A stretch of DNA of 36,246 bases from Bryobacterales bacterium (GCA_003162425.1 PMOK01000218.1:22758-59003); one strand, 5' to 3'; shown: positions 24,589 through 34,213, counted from the first letter of the stretch. Notes: generated by a model not told the origin, from the letters alone. Translations and numbers: made by a program.

Positions 24589-26889
24589 ATGAAACAAACT
24601 ACGTGCGTTTGTGCTGTTATTATTGCTTTCGGCGCGGGGACCGCATGTATCGCGACCAAGCAGACGTACCTGTCGAAGGGAAACAGGCTCTATGACGCCG
24701 GCAAGTACTCCGAAGCGTCCCTGAACTACCAAAAGGCCATACAGAAAGATCCGAAATTTGGCGAAGCCTATTACCGCCTCGGGCTGGCCGCCATCAAACT
24801 GGACCAACCCAGGGAGGCCTACGAGTCGCTCTATCGAGCCACTCAATTGCTCCCTAATCGTACCGACGTCACCGAGAAGTTCGCCGATGTCAGCCTCAGC
24901 TTCTACCTGGCGGACCCCAGCCATCCCCAGTTCCTATACAAGCAGATTACACAACTATCGGTTGAACTTCTTTCGAAGAATGCCAAATCGTATGAAGGCC
25001 TGATGATAAAGGGATACCTGGCCTCCCTAGACCGGAACCCGAAAGAAGCGGCCGATTTTTTCCGCAGGGCGCTCCAAATCAACTCCTCCGATGCCGGTGT
25101 CACAACCTCTCTGGTGCAGACCCTTATGGAAGACGGCCAGTTTCAAGAGGCGGAAAAGCTGGCGATGGACCTGATAAATCGCCAGAAAACGTCCTACGGC
25201 ACGATTTACGATTTGATGTATAGCAGGTACTTCAATATGAACAGGATATCGGACGCTGAGAATATCCTGAAGGCCAAAGTCAACAACAATCCGAAACAAG
25301 CGGATGGCATCGTCCAATTGGCCCGGCACTATAACAGGATTCAAAAGCCGGCGGAAATGAAAGCCACGTTGCAACGGTTTTTGGACGATCCAAAGGATTT
25401 TCCGAACGGCCGCCTTTGGGTGGGTGACTTCTACATGGGCCTTCGAGAGTATCCAGCGGCAATTAGTTACTACCAGGAAGGTGTGCGTGCCAATTCCGGC
25501 GGCAAAGATAGAAGTATTTATCAGGATAAGGTTCTGGTTGCGCTGCTGAGTCAGGGGAAAAACGAGGAGGGCCTTAAACTGGCGAACGAGATTCTCAAGG
25601 AGAATCCGCAGGACGATAATGCGCTGAGTCTGCGCGCGGATCTACTGCTGGACTCCGGAAAAGCCGAGAACATGGATGCCGCATTGCATAGCTTTCAAGA
25701 GCTGTCAAAGCGCAACCCGGCCGACGCTACGTTGCGGCTCCATCTGGGCCGCGCCTATCGGAAGAAGGGCGACTTGCAATCCGCGCGCAAAGAATTTCAG
25801 GAGGCCATCCGGCTTCAGCGCGGGTTGGTAGAAGCCAAATACGAATTAGGTTTGATCAGCCTGATGCGCGGCCAGGCGGGAGATGCGCTGCAGCAGGCCA
25901 ATGAAATCTTGGCGCTTCGTCCCGATTACCGCCCGGGCAAGCTGCTTCGAACCGAGAGCTTGATCCGAACCGGTGATTTGAACACCGCGCGCACCCAACT
26001 GAGCAGGTTAGCTAAGGAGTCGCCCCAGGACAGCCAGGTGCAGCTTCAAATGGCTCTGATGGCTCTAAAGGAGAGAAAGGGTCCGGCGGCCCTGGATATG
26101 CTCAACCGGCTGCGCTCCACTGGCGACCCTCAGGTTTTCGTGGGGTTGGCTGCCATATACTCCTCCCGCAGAGAATTCGACAAGGCATTCGAAGTCTTGA
26201 ATGACGGCCTGAAGAGAGCGGCGGACAGCTTCGTGATCCACAACCAAATGGCTGTTACGGCTGTGATGGCGGGACAGTTTGATCGTGCGATCGCGGAATT
26301 TGGGAAGGTCCTAACAGCAGATCCCAAATCCGTTGAGACCATGCGTCTCATTGCCGATGTCAACGAGCTCAAGGGCGACCAGAATGAGGCGATCAATATG
26401 TATCGCAAGGCATACGAAACGGCGCCCAATAACGTGGCCTCCGCGTTGGCGCTGGCCGGCGGTTTGGCCCAGGCTGGCCGCACGACTGAAGCTCGCACAA
26501 TATACTTGGGCATCGCAAAAGCACATCCGGAAGACCCGGTGGTCTTGAACAACACGGCTTATCTTCTGGCCGACATGGGCGGTGATTTGGATGAGGCCTT
26601 GCGGTTAGCGAAAAGTGCTTTGGAAAAGTCGCCAGAGCAATCCGCGTACACGGACACGATTGGGTACGTTTACCTTAAGAAGGGACTCAAGGACAGTGCG
26701 ATTCAGACGTTCAGCGCTCTGGTGCGCAAGAATCCGCATTTCGCAATTTATCGTTATCACCTTGGACTCGCGCTCTATGAGAACGGTGATAAAGCAGCAG
26801 CACGGCGAGAGCTTCAAACCGCTTTGGCCGATCACCCATCCAGACAAGATGCGCAGCGAATCAATGAATTACTGAAGAAGCTGGGCTAG
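24589..26889 (+). CDS. PrsT-like TPR-repeat lipoprotein
   Basis: The 766-residue protein starts at ATG 24589, which has GGAAGG six bases upstream; the ATG at 24559 overlaps the -10 box and is unlikely. A hydrophobic leader ends in AGTAC, a fair lipobox with Cys20, so it is probably a lipoprotein. The rest is TPR: the first unit, YLSKGNRLYDAGKYSEASLN, then KDPKFGEAYYRLGLAAIKLD, and about 15-18 more up to HPSRQDAQRINELLKKLG. The pattern resembles the PEP-CTERM-system TPR lipoprotein PrsT, which accompanies exopolysaccharide and exosortase genes. Two PEP-CTERM proteins and a Wza-type exporter within the next 10 kb support this. It is convergent with the TMTC-like gene, 30 bases apart. Confidence 0.82.
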   Translation: MKQTTCVCAVIIAFGAGTACIATKQTYLSKGNRLYDAGKYSEASLNYQKAIQKDPKFGEAYYRLGLAAIKLDQPREAYESLYRATQLLPNRTDVTEKFADVSLSFYLADPSHPQFLYKQITQLSVELLSKNAKSYEGLMIKGYLASLDRNPKEAADFFRRALQINSSDAGVTTSLVQTLMEDGQFQEAEKLAMDLINRQKTSYGTIYDLMYSRYFNMNRISDAENILKAKVNNNPKQADGIVQLARHYNRIQKPAEMKATLQRFLDDPKDFPNGRLWVGDFYMGLREYPAAISYYQEGVRANSGGKDRSIYQDKVLVALLSQGKNEEGLKLANEILKENPQDDNALSLRADLLLDSGKAENMDAALHSFQELSKRNPADATLRLHLGRAYRKKGDLQSARKEFQEAIRLQRGLVEAKYELGLISLMRGQAGDALQQANEILALRPDYRPGKLLRTESLIRTGDLNTARTQLSRLAKESPQDSQVQLQMALMALKERKGPAALDMLNRLRSTGDPQVFVGLAAIYSSRREFDKAFEVLNDGLKRAADSFVIHNQMAVTAVMAGQFDRAIAEFGKVLTADPKSVETMRLIADVNELKGDQNEAINMYRKAYETAPNNVASALALAGGLAQAGRTTEARTIYLGIAKAHPEDPVVLNNTAYLLADMGGDLDEALRLAKSALEKSPEQSAYTDTIGYVYLKKGLKDSAIQTFSALVRKNPHFAIYRYHLGLALYENGDKAAARRELQTALADHPSRQDAQRINELLKKLG

Positions 26890-26919
26890 CCGGAACCAGA
26901 AATCCGAAGCCAATCCCTC

Positions 26920-28620
26920 TCAACGCGCATCGCGCGGAACGACGCCAGTCCCGGCTTCCTGGCGTTCCTTCAGCGACACAATGGCCTGCAGATTCCTGCG
27001 GGCGACCCCATCGTCAGGGTCCCTTTCGAGCGCCTCGCGAAGAGCTCCGATGGCTTCATCCAGCTTGCCTTGCGTCGCCAGAGCATGGGCCAGGCTGTTG
27101 AATGCGGCCGGAGTCGGCTCCAACTGGACGGCACGGCGAAACTCCTCGGCTGCTTCTTCCCATTGACGCAAATCGGCGAGCGCCTTTCCCAAATTGATGT
27201 GGGCCCCTGCATTGTCCGGCCATAGAGCGATGGCCTGCCGGAACTGCCGGGCGGCTCCCAGGGCGTCCCCTTCGCCGAAAAATGAGCTTCCCAGGTTCAA
27301 GTGAGCGACAAAAGAGGGTTCCACGGCGATGGCGTGAGTCCATAGCGTGTCGGAATCCCGCCAGACAGCGATCTGTTTTCGGGTCAAGAAGCTCAAGGTG
27401 AAAAGTACCAGCAGGGCTCCGCTCGTAATCAGAACCCTTCGCGTGCGGGAATGATCCGGCGATCGCCAAGCTAGGCTAACAACAGCGCCGGCCAGGAGTG
27501 CAAAACCGAGACATGCCAGATAAGAATATCGATCGGCGGCGATTTGAAATCCATTTTGGATGAGGCCGCTCACAGGAAGCAACGTGACCGCACACGCTGC
27601 CCATGCCGATAGCAGGCCACGGAATCTGCGGTGCAGCAGGATGCACAGCAGAGTTACGGCCAGAACAAGAGCCGCGCTCAACTGAAAGGGCGTCCCCCAA
27701 AGGAGCGTCTTATATCGGGTGATCGGGTACAACGGTGACAAGCCCGTCGGGGCGATGGTTTTCCGCAGATAGAAAGCCATACCGTACAGCGTGATCTTTA
27801 TGCGAGTCGCCCATCCCAGTACTGCCACCGGTTCCACCAGATAATTGCGAATTCCGAAATACAACACCAAGCAGCCGTCCGCGAGGCCAATCAGGAGAAA
27901 CGGGACCTTCTCCAACCAGACACCCCAAACTTCACGTCCCACCCACCGGCCCGGCCCTCCAAGCCGGCCCAACGGATAGATATCCAGAAGCAACAGGATG
28001 CCCGGCAGCGTGATCGCGATCTCTTTCGAAAGAAGAGCCATCACAAAAAGGCCCAGGCACATCAGGTAGGGCCAGCGCTGCATGGACCGGCGCGGCTCTC
28101 GCGGAAAGGCGCGCACATACACCAGCAGGGCGAACAGATAGAACAGGCCGCACAAAACATCGCGGCGTTCCGTCACCCAGGCAACGGACTCCACGCGCAG
28201 CGGATGCAGGCTGAAGAACAGGGCTGCGAAGGCCGCTCCGCAGAGCAACGGCCACTCGCGATGCGGCTCCTTCTGGGGAAAGGCACGTTTGAAGATCTTG
28301 AGCGCCAGCAAGAAGAAAACTGCCGCGTTCGCCGCGTGCAGCAGCACGTTGGTCAAATGATAACCGAAGGCATTCCCTTTCCAGATCACGTAATCGAGAC
28401 CGAAGCTCAGCCAGGTCAAGGGAACATAGTGTGACATCCAGCGGTTCGTCCACATCCACTTGAGTTGAATCCAGTCAAATCCTCGAAAGTTCGGGTTGTT
28501 GACCAGATTCCTGTCATCATCCCAGTTGACAAATCCGTTATTGAGAGCAGGCAGAAACACAGCCACTGTGAGCAAGCCTATGAGGAGCGCGGCGATGGCG
28601 GCAATCGGGACAGCCTTCAA
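26920..28620 (-). CDS. TMTC-like GT-C membrane protein with C-terminal TPRs
   Basis: The 566-residue protein starts at TTG 28620, supported by GGAG five bases upstream; no ATG is usable nearby. About nine to eleven hydrophobic segments fill residues 5-425, starting with IAAIAALLIGLLTVAVFLP. The loop FVNWDDDRNLVNNP near residue 30 holds the acidic residues expected for a GT-C glycosyltransferase, and HPLRVESVAWVTERRDVLCG is the typical motif of bacterial TMTC / DUF1736-like proteins. Four TPRs follow (about 435-550: FVAHLNLGSSFFGEGDALGA and similar). It may transfer sugar from a lipid carrier to proteins at the membrane. A PEP-CTERM gene ends 24 bases upstream on the same strand, which suggests that such proteins could be the acceptor. 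Confidence 0.85.
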   Translation of the reverse strand: MKAVPIAAIAALLIGLLTVAVFLPALNNGFVNWDDDRNLVNNPNFRGFDWIQLKWMWTNRWMSHYVPLTWLSFGLDYVIWKGNAFGYHLTNVLLHAANAAVFFLLALKIFKRAFPQKEPHREWPLLCGAAFAALFFSLHPLRVESVAWVTERRDVLCGLFYLFALLVYVRAFPREPRRSMQRWPYLMCLGLFVMALLSKEIAITLPGILLLLDIYPLGRLGGPGRWVGREVWGVWLEKVPFLLIGLADGCLVLYFGIRNYLVEPVAVLGWATRIKITLYGMAFYLRKTIAPTGLSPLYPITRYKTLLWGTPFQLSAALVLAVTLLCILLHRRFRGLLSAWAACAVTLLPVSGLIQNGFQIAADRYSYLACLGFALLAGAVVSLAWRSPDHSRTRRVLITSGALLVLFTLSFLTRKQIAVWRDSDTLWTHAIAVEPSFVAHLNLGSSFFGEGDALGAARQFRQAIALWPDNAGAHINLGKALADLRQWEEAAEEFRRAVQLEPTPAAFNSLAHALATQGKLDEAIGALREALERDPDDGVARRNLQAIVSLKERQEAGTGVVPRDAR

Positions 28621-28644
28621 GAGAGCTCCAGAGGATTCGCCGAA

Positions 28645-29136
28645 CTAGCGGCGGCGGAAAAAACGCATGGCGGGCCAAAGCAATCCGATCAGACCTACCG
28701 TGGTCAGGAAGCCAGAGCCTGACTCGGGAACTGCGCTCGGTCCGTCGACTTGCCCGGAAAAGGGCGTGGTGGCCTGGACTGTGTAGTCTACCGGCGCAAC
28801 CGGAGCCGTAGTTGAGGTAATGGTGAACAAGTCATATGTGCTTGGGTTAGCACCCGAATTATCCAAAGTTTCGCTCGTGAAGATCTCTGCGAAACAAGCG
28901 GAATTGTCCGTAAAACCACAGGACGTGAATCCGATATTGCTGGGTGAAGTAGCAATCACGCCGGCCAGCCCCGTGAAATTAACCTGCTGACCCTGGTTGA
29001 AAACTACACTTTCGCCACCTGCGAGCGACAGTTCGTATTGAAACACTCCGCTGTTGATAGATCCCAAGGTGATGGACGCTCCCTCAGCGATAACAGCAAG
29101 AGCAGTTATCATTACCACTGCGAATCCGCACTTCAT
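28645..29136 (-). CDS. PEP-CTERM sorting-signal protein, short variant
   Basis: The 163-residue exported protein has a signal peptide (KCGFAVVMITALAVIAEGAS) and a beta-rich middle with two cysteines (TSCGFTDNSACFAEIF). The C-terminal sorting signal is AVPESGSGFLTTVGLIGLLW followed by PAMRFFRRR: the VPE motif, a membrane helix and an arginine cluster. VPES rather than VPEP makes it a slight variant. Such tails are recognised and cut by exosortase, and the protein is then attached or released at the surface. I chose ATG 29136 because the frame upstream to 29328 lies in a terminator region. It probably shares a transcript with the TMTC-like gene that follows. Confidence 0.78.
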   Translation of the reverse strand: MKCGFAVVMITALAVIAEGASITLGSINSGVFQYELSLAGGESVVFNQGQQVNFTGLAGVIATSPSNIGFTSCGFTDNSACFAEIFTSETLDNSGANPSTYDLFTITSTTAPVAPVDYTVQATTPFSGQVDGPSAVPESGSGFLTTVGLIGLLWPAMRFFRRR

Positions 29137-29280
29137 GAGCTGAGGCTTCAGTGTCGAACTCTCCAGGAACAACTCCAGTATACACCAAGAAGGTTCGGTT
29201 GGCTTACTCAGCCCAGCTCGGGGAGGGGTTCTAGAGAGGAAGGGAAACATGGCACGAGGGAAGGAGGACCGAGCCGCCAA

Positions 29281-29314
29281 AAACACAAAACGCGGACCCG
29301 ACTTCGGGTCCGCG
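29281..29314 (-). terminator. Intrinsic terminator of the 30064-29348 gene
   Basis: CGCGGACCCG and CGGGTCCGCG (29291-29300 / 29305-29314) form a perfect 10-bp stem with a four-base loop. On the minus strand it is followed directly by TTTTGTGTTT, as an intrinsic terminator requires. It is 34 bases after the stop of the PEP-CTERM gene ending at 29348. Confidence 0.85.
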
Positions 29315-29347
29315 TACCGGAATCGCACGATGAATCGTGAACGACCG

Positions 29348-30064
29348 TTAGCTACGAACCGCTTGGCGGCGCTTCATGAACGCCATGATGCCGAAGAAAC
29401 CGAGGCCGAGAAGTGCCGATACTGCACGAGGCTCCGGAACGGTGTGGCTATAGTAGTTGGAGAAGTCAGACATAGCGGCAGTTCCATTGCTTCCCCCGCT
29501 GATGATAAGGTCCTTGGTGATCATGATGCTTTGCGACGGAGTGGTCAGTATAAGATCCGTCGAGAGGCTACCCGTGGTTGGGTTGTCAACAAAAAGGTTG
29601 CAGTTGTTTGCCGAAAGGCAGACCGTTTCGCTGTAGTGGACCTGTCCTGTGCCTGTGACAGAGGAATTGTCCAGCTGGATATGAACGTCAGTTAGCAAAC
29701 CGCTCAGAGCGGCCACCGTGAAACTTACGCTAACGTCTTCAGCTTGATTGGAGCCCACGAGCCAGGGTCCGTTGAATTCAAAACCTGGATTCGTGTTGGG
29801 CGGCGTCGTGCCGGGCTGGTATATGGGTGATACACCGATCGATGCCGGGGGCACCGTGGGTGTGTTGCTGTGAAAAGCGCTGAATTCCAGGCCGCCGAAG
29901 TCACACACGTAACCGTTGGATGATCCATCAGCGTTCTCATAAGCCGGGGCTGGTGTTCCCAAGGCAAGTGTGGTTGTCGGGCAAGCCGGTGCGGCCATGA
30001 CGATTGAAACGCTCATTAAGCACATGAGCGCGAAAAGCGAAAACCGGTTCAAGTTAGATTTCAT
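29348..30064 (-). CDS. PEP-CTERM sorting-signal protein
   Basis: The 238-residue protein starts at ATG 30064, with GGAGAG correctly placed upstream; the in-frame start at 30091 has no such site. A signal peptide (LFALMCLMSVSIVMAAPAC) is followed by a beta-rich domain (about 25-205) with cysteine pairs ACPTT / YVCDFGG and TVCLSANNCNLF, and GGLEFSAFHSNTP. The tail HTVPEPRAVSALLGLGFFGI followed by MAFMKRRQ is a standard PEP-CTERM signal: VPEP, membrane helix, basic end. It needs exosortase, which is not encoded in this window. It has its own terminator downstream and a 187-base upstream gap before the next minus-strand gene, so it appears to be monocistronic. Confidence 0.9.
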   Translation of the reverse strand: MKSNLNRFSLFALMCLMSVSIVMAAPACPTTTLALGTPAPAYENADGSSNGYVCDFGGLEFSAFHSNTPTVPPASIGVSPIYQPGTTPPNTNPGFEFNGPWLVGSNQAEDVSVSFTVAALSGLLTDVHIQLDNSSVTGTGQVHYSETVCLSANNCNLFVDNPTTGSLSTDLILTTPSQSIMITKDLIISGGSNGTAAMSDFSNYYSHTVPEPRAVSALLGLGFFGIMAFMKRRQAVRS

Positions 30065-30251
30065 TTGTCTCTCCGATGTGAATAGGGTCATGCGAACTTC
30101 CTTATGGTAAGTGGTTTCACGTAGATAAGCAAGACCCGCGGGGAGGGAATTGTACTAGTACCTTAGTGGCGGTTTAGGGTTGGTAACTGATCCATAAAAT
30201 CAAGGGTTTAACAGCGTCGATAGTAAGACATTTAACAATTAGCCCCCGGCC

Positions 30252-32450
30252 CTATTGGATCGGTGATGTTACAGAGTTGGAAGCGCCCACGCTGTTGCTG
30301 ATAGTCGCTGAAACTGAAGCAATTGTCTGCAACAGAGCGGTACCCGTCGGCGGAGTCCCGGAGAACGTGAATGGTACTGAAACGGTGAATTGACCGCCAA
30401 AGCCTTGGGATGCGGCGCTCTCGAACCAAACCGTAGCCTGCTGGGTAAGAGGCACCGTTACCTGCGAAGTTGCCAGACTAAACCCTGCTGCTGCAGTAAA
30501 TTGCACGTTTAGAGCGGTAAGGCTCCGGGTGGTTGAATAGCCTGTGAAGTTCAGCACAACACTGTTGGCGGTGCTAGCGGCCACCGTGGCGGCAATCAAA
30601 ACCGGAGCCTCCGCAGGAACGGTGAACTCGAGCGTGGGTGGGTTCGAAGGCGTAAGGCTAACACCTGCGGCAGTGGCAAATGATGGCGTCAAGAGAATGG
30701 TGCTGGCAACTGTCCCTGTTTGCAACAGAATCTGATTCCCCTGGCTCGCAAAGTTGGCTACAGTTCCATTCGCGGGGATGGTGAACGGTACCGTGCGGCC
30801 GCCCGTTGTGAACTGGACGGCCGGGTCGCTGCCCAGTGTACCCGAGGTGGTCAGCGTCAGGACACCATTAATGGCCACCGGGTAGGGGCTGGCGAGCGTC
30901 AAGGTTACGGCGGGCTGGGAATTTGGAGCCACTGTCCCGCTGGGACCGGATATTGTATAGGCCGGTAGCGTCGGGGGCGCCGTGCCGGAACCGCTCAATG
31001 GAATGGGGGTGGTGTTGATGAGCAGAGTGTCGGTCGCCGACGTCGCCGCGGTGGGTGCAAAACTGACTGTAAACGAGAAGGAAGCACCGCCCGCAAGGCT
31101 TTTTGGCAACGGGGGCGTTCCTGAAACCGAGAACGGGCTATTGGCCCCTTGGATCGCGATGTTCGATACCACTGCTGGGAGCGTACCAGTGTTTTTGACG
31201 GTGATGGGGATGGACGCGGTCTTGGTCACCTGGACGGGGCTGAATACTACGGCAATGACACCGTTCGTTCCAATGGTCTGGGTGACACCGTCTGCAACGT
31301 AGGAAAACTGCAGGCTGGATCCCAGACCATTCCCGGTCAAATTGAACAGATCGGCGCCAATCAGCAACTGGCCAAGTTGGGCGCCGGACGCAGTGGGCGC
31401 AAAAGTGAGCGTAAACTGGAAGCTGTCGTTCGTATTCAAGGTCTTAGGAAGCAGGGGCGCACCGGTCACCTGAAAGGGGGCGGCTGTACTGATTGAGCCT
31501 ATCGTTATGCTTCCGTTTCCGGTATTCTGAACGCGAACTACCAGGCTGGATGTTGATCCCACATTCGTGTCCGGAAGAGGGATGGTGCCGTTCGGCTTAA
31601 CAATGGTCGACTTACCGCTCTGGACCAGCGTGTAAACCAGCGTGGGCGCCGTGCCAGTGCCCTGCAAACCAACGGACAGCGTGGTGCCGTCGCCAAAGGT
31701 AATCTGAAGCTGGCCGGTATCGGTGCCGGCGGCGGTGGGGGTATACTGTATCCCCACCGGAAGCTGCTGTCCACTCGGAACGGATGTGGGCAACAAGGGA
31801 CGCCCCACCAGCAGAAACGCTTTTCCGGTAACCGTAATATTGTTGATTTGCCCGGTAGCGCTTCCATTGTCTAAGATATCCACCGTCAGCGTTACCGTGG
31901 TATTGATCGGCTGGGGATCAAAAACCATGGTTCCACCGTTCGCCAACGAAATAGCATTTCCGTCCTTGATATAGCTCACCTGGAACGAAGGGGACGTTCC
32001 AATCAGGTTCAGGGTGATCGCATTGGTGGAAACCACAGGTGGCGGGTTGCCGGAGCCGGTCCCGGGCACAGTTTCCGTAAAAGGCAGATTAAAAATCGCA
32101 GTGACCTCGGCCGTGCTAGTAGGTCTAAATACGAGGTCGAAGGTAAAGCTATCGCCGGGGTTAAGAGTCAAAGGCGGCGTACCGGCCAGCGTTGCGGTGA
32201 ATGCGTTGGATCCGTATACCTTAGGAATCGCTGGGATGTTGATTTTGCCGCTGCCGGCATAAGTGGCCGTTACCTGAATGATCTGGTTCTGTCCGACGGA
32301 CGCCGCGAAGGGGATTTGTTGTCCGTTGGGAATAGTCAGTACGATGCCATTGGAGGTCGCCACCATTTGCAAAGGAAACGTTTGCGCCAATCCTAGAGCG
32401 GCCATCCCCGCGCCGAGCAGGACGCTACGACCGAACCATTGAAGCCGCAT
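30252..32450 (-). CDS. Secreted choice-of-anchor-D (ASH-like) multi-domain protein
   Basis: The 732-residue exported protein has a signal peptide (VLLGAGMAALGLAQ) and about four consecutive Ig-like ASH / choice-of-anchor-D modules of about 110 residues. Each has a core such as FDLVFRPTSTAEVTAIFNLP, VGIQYTPTAAGTDTGQLQIT, FTLTFAPTASGAQLGQLLIG or FTVSFAPTAATSATDTLLIN. A different beta domain follows in the last 220 residues (LNVQFTAAAGFSLATSQVTV). It contains almost no Cys, Lys or aromatic residues, as is usual in long extracellular stalks. The ATG at 32450 directly follows the TAA of the upstream gene without a gap, so it is the last gene of the UpxY-Wza operon. The role is probably structural, on the cell surface. 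Confidence 0.83.
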   Translation of the reverse strand: MRLQWFGRSVLLGAGMAALGLAQTFPLQMVATSNGIVLTIPNGQQIPFAASVGQNQIIQVTATYAGSGKINIPAIPKVYGSNAFTATLAGTPPLTLNPGDSFTFDLVFRPTSTAEVTAIFNLPFTETVPGTGSGNPPPVVSTNAITLNLIGTSPSFQVSYIKDGNAISLANGGTMVFDPQPINTTVTLTVDILDNGSATGQINNITVTGKAFLLVGRPLLPTSVPSGQQLPVGIQYTPTAAGTDTGQLQITFGDGTTLSVGLQGTGTAPTLVYTLVQSGKSTIVKPNGTIPLPDTNVGSTSSLVVRVQNTGNGSITIGSISTAAPFQVTGAPLLPKTLNTNDSFQFTLTFAPTASGAQLGQLLIGADLFNLTGNGLGSSLQFSYVADGVTQTIGTNGVIAVVFSPVQVTKTASIPITVKNTGTLPAVVSNIAIQGANSPFSVSGTPPLPKSLAGGASFSFTVSFAPTAATSATDTLLINTTPIPLSGSGTAPPTLPAYTISGPSGTVAPNSQPAVTLTLASPYPVAINGVLTLTTSGTLGSDPAVQFTTGGRTVPFTIPANGTVANFASQGNQILLQTGTVASTILLTPSFATAAGVSLTPSNPPTLEFTVPAEAPVLIAATVAASTANSVVLNFTGYSTTRSLTALNVQFTAAAGFSLATSQVTVPLTQQATVWFESAASQGFGGQFTVSVPFTFSGTPPTGTALLQTIASVSATISNSVGASNSVTSPIQ

Positions 32451-33431
32451 TTATTCAACCCCCTTCGAAGCGGCCCCCGCCGCCGCCGGGACAAAATAAA
32501 CGGCAGGCCGGGGAGCAGTGCTAAAAAGCCAAAGCGGATCCCCCAATTTGGAACGGGAGCCGAGCGCGAAGCTGTTAGTTCCTAGATTCTGAAGACCGGT
32601 GGGTTGAAAACCGAGCCGAATGGTGGTTTCGATTTTCTGGCTGACTAGGCTGTACACAGCGGCCACCCGGTCAGTTCCGCTGGCCACGAAGATTACCGGC
32701 TGGTTAGCGGTATCGTGACCAGCGAGGATGGCGATCGGATCGCGCAATCCAGTGAGCGGGTGGACTTGGGAGGTCCAATCACTAATCGTGATGACCGCGA
32801 GTTTCAAACCACCGCCATCCAATACATATAAATTCGCGCCATTTTCAGAAAATGACAAAGCAATTGGGTTCGCCATTTCCGCCAGTGGAATGAATTCCTG
32901 ATTCAATTTAGTCAAATACACGCCACCTTTTGGACCATGCACGGCAATCGCGATTTGCTGGCCGTCCAGATCGGCCGCAACGGCGGAAAGCGATCCGCCC
33001 AGGACCGACAGATTCCGGTAGGTGTTGGCCCGGGGCGCCTTGGGCATTCCGGCCACTGTTTGGATCCAATTTCCCGAAAACGAATACAGAATGGCAACGG
33101 TACCATCGCTCGACCATACCGCGCCATCCGGCTGCCCGAATACACCAGCCAGCGGGGCTCTGGACACATGCCCTGAGCCCAGGCCCGAAACGAATAGACA
33201 ATGGCCGTCCTCGAAGGCGATGGCGTAATTCTTATGCGGCGCAACCGAGCCGTACTCGACGCCGCTCACCAGGGCTGGTCCAAAAGTAGCTGATCCCGGG
33301 AAGCCATCCACGGCCCGCAGGCTCTTGGTTGGCGCATCGAAGATAAAGCCTTCGACGGGTCCGCTCAAGGACTGCGCCGAAGCGGCGCTGGATAAGGAGA
33401 CAAATAAGAATAATATAATTAGGCTGCGCAT
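32451..33431 (-). CDS. Secreted propeller-like protein of unknown function
   Basis: The 326-residue protein has a clear signal peptide (SLIILFLFVSLSSAASAQ). The mature chain consists of repeated short beta segments of the form x-P-x-A-(I/V)-x-x-S-x-x-G-x-x-x-x-(V/L), for example DGAVWSSDGTVAILYSFSGN, NPIALSFSENGANLYVLDGG and DPIAILAGHDTANQPVIFVA, which suggests a six- or seven-bladed beta propeller. The first blade contains VEGFIFDAPTKSLRAVDGFP. I recognise no named family. The stop abuts the start of the ASH-like gene (TAAATG), and the start lies 6 bases after the Big-1-like gene, so the three are made together. A binding or scaffolding role outside the membrane is likely. Confidence 0.78.
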   Translation of the reverse strand: MRSLIILFLFVSLSSAASAQSLSGPVEGFIFDAPTKSLRAVDGFPGSATFGPALVSGVEYGSVAPHKNYAIAFEDGHCLFVSGLGSGHVSRAPLAGVFGQPDGAVWSSDGTVAILYSFSGNWIQTVAGMPKAPRANTYRNLSVLGGSLSAVAADLDGQQIAIAVHGPKGGVYLTKLNQEFIPLAEMANPIALSFSENGANLYVLDGGGLKLAVITISDWTSQVHPLTGLRDPIAILAGHDTANQPVIFVASGTDRVAAVYSLVSQKIETTIRLGFQPTGLQNLGTNSFALGSRSKLGDPLWLFSTAPRPAVYFVPAAAGAASKGVE

Positions 33432-33437
33432 AAAAAA

Positions 33438-34172
33438 CTAAGGATGTCCCACGGTGGGCTGGCCCGGTGTGACAGTGATGGGAACAGTGCCGCTGGTAGA
33501 AGAGTGGCTTCCTCCGCGTGTCGCCAGGATGATCCCCGCGACAGCGCCCGCCGCGCCTCCGATAATGGCGATCTTTACCCAAGTGGGAGAATACCAGTGG
33601 GCCTGTTTGGCGCCTTTCCTGGCACCCTCCACAATTCGGGTCACATTCGACATCTTGACTGTGGTTTCGCCCACCTCATTTCCGTAAGTAGCGGTGACGT
33701 GAACCTCGAATGCTCCAACTTCGCCATTGGCCATCCAATTCACCGCCGCGGCCTCACCGGTTCCAGTGGTTCGCACTGTTTGAGAAGTCTTTCCTCCTGT
33801 AAAAGCTGCGCCCGGCCCGTTCAAGGGAAACCGGAACACCACTTCGGCGCCTTCCACCGGCCGATCATTCTGATCGAGAACCTGAACCACCAACGAAGCC
33901 ATCACTCTGCGCTCCAAATCGTTCATTTCCCCGTTGCCGGCCAACACGAGTAGCTTCAGGTTTTTGATCACCGGCAAAGGCGCCATGGGTTTCGCGGGAG
34001 CGTTAGCCGGTGTTTGGGGCGGCACGGGAGCAGGTTGGCTGGTGGCAGGCGGATTCTGAGGAGCAGCCGGAGCCTGTTCATCGGCGTATACCGGCGTGAC
34101 AATCAGAATCCCCGCTAGCACCTGCGGCAACCAGCATCGCGTCAACAAATTTCCGTTAGCAGGATGGTGCAT
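33438..34172 (-). CDS. Big-1-like Ig-domain protein with C-terminal membrane segment
   Basis: The protein has 244 residues from ATG 34172; a GTG at 34181 in the same frame is also possible. A signal peptide (PQVLAGILIVTPVYADE) leads to a Pro/Ala/Gln-rich linker (residues about 30-65). An invasin-like Big-1 domain follows (about 70-185: VVQVLDQNDRPVEGAEVVFR, TSQTVRTTGTGEAAAV, GAFEVHVTATYGNEVGETTV). A hydrophobic helix WVKIAIIGGAAGAVAGIILA lies near the end, with a short tail of Ser, Thr and Pro. It would span from one membrane through the envelope. It lies 41 bases after the Wza-type gene, in the same operon, so it may anchor or guide the export apparatus. Confidence 0.8.
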   Translation of the reverse strand: MHHPANGNLLTRCWLPQVLAGILIVTPVYADEQAPAAPQNPPATSQPAPVPPQTPANAPAKPMAPLPVIKNLKLLVLAGNGEMNDLERRVMASLVVQVLDQNDRPVEGAEVVFRFPLNGPGAAFTGGKTSQTVRTTGTGEAAAVNWMANGEVGAFEVHVTATYGNEVGETTVKMSNVTRIVEGARKGAKQAHWYSPTWVKIAIIGGAAGAVAGIILATRGGSHSSTSGTVPITVTPGQPTVGHP

Positions 34173-34213
34173 CGTGATCACTCAGTGTATCATTCCGGGC
34201 TAGCGCTAAATCC

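Noticed and set aside
29137-29328. Longer N-terminus of the PEP-CTERM protein at 28645
   Set aside because: The added residues come from the terminator hairpin of the upstream gene, and the signal peptide starts at MKCGFAV.
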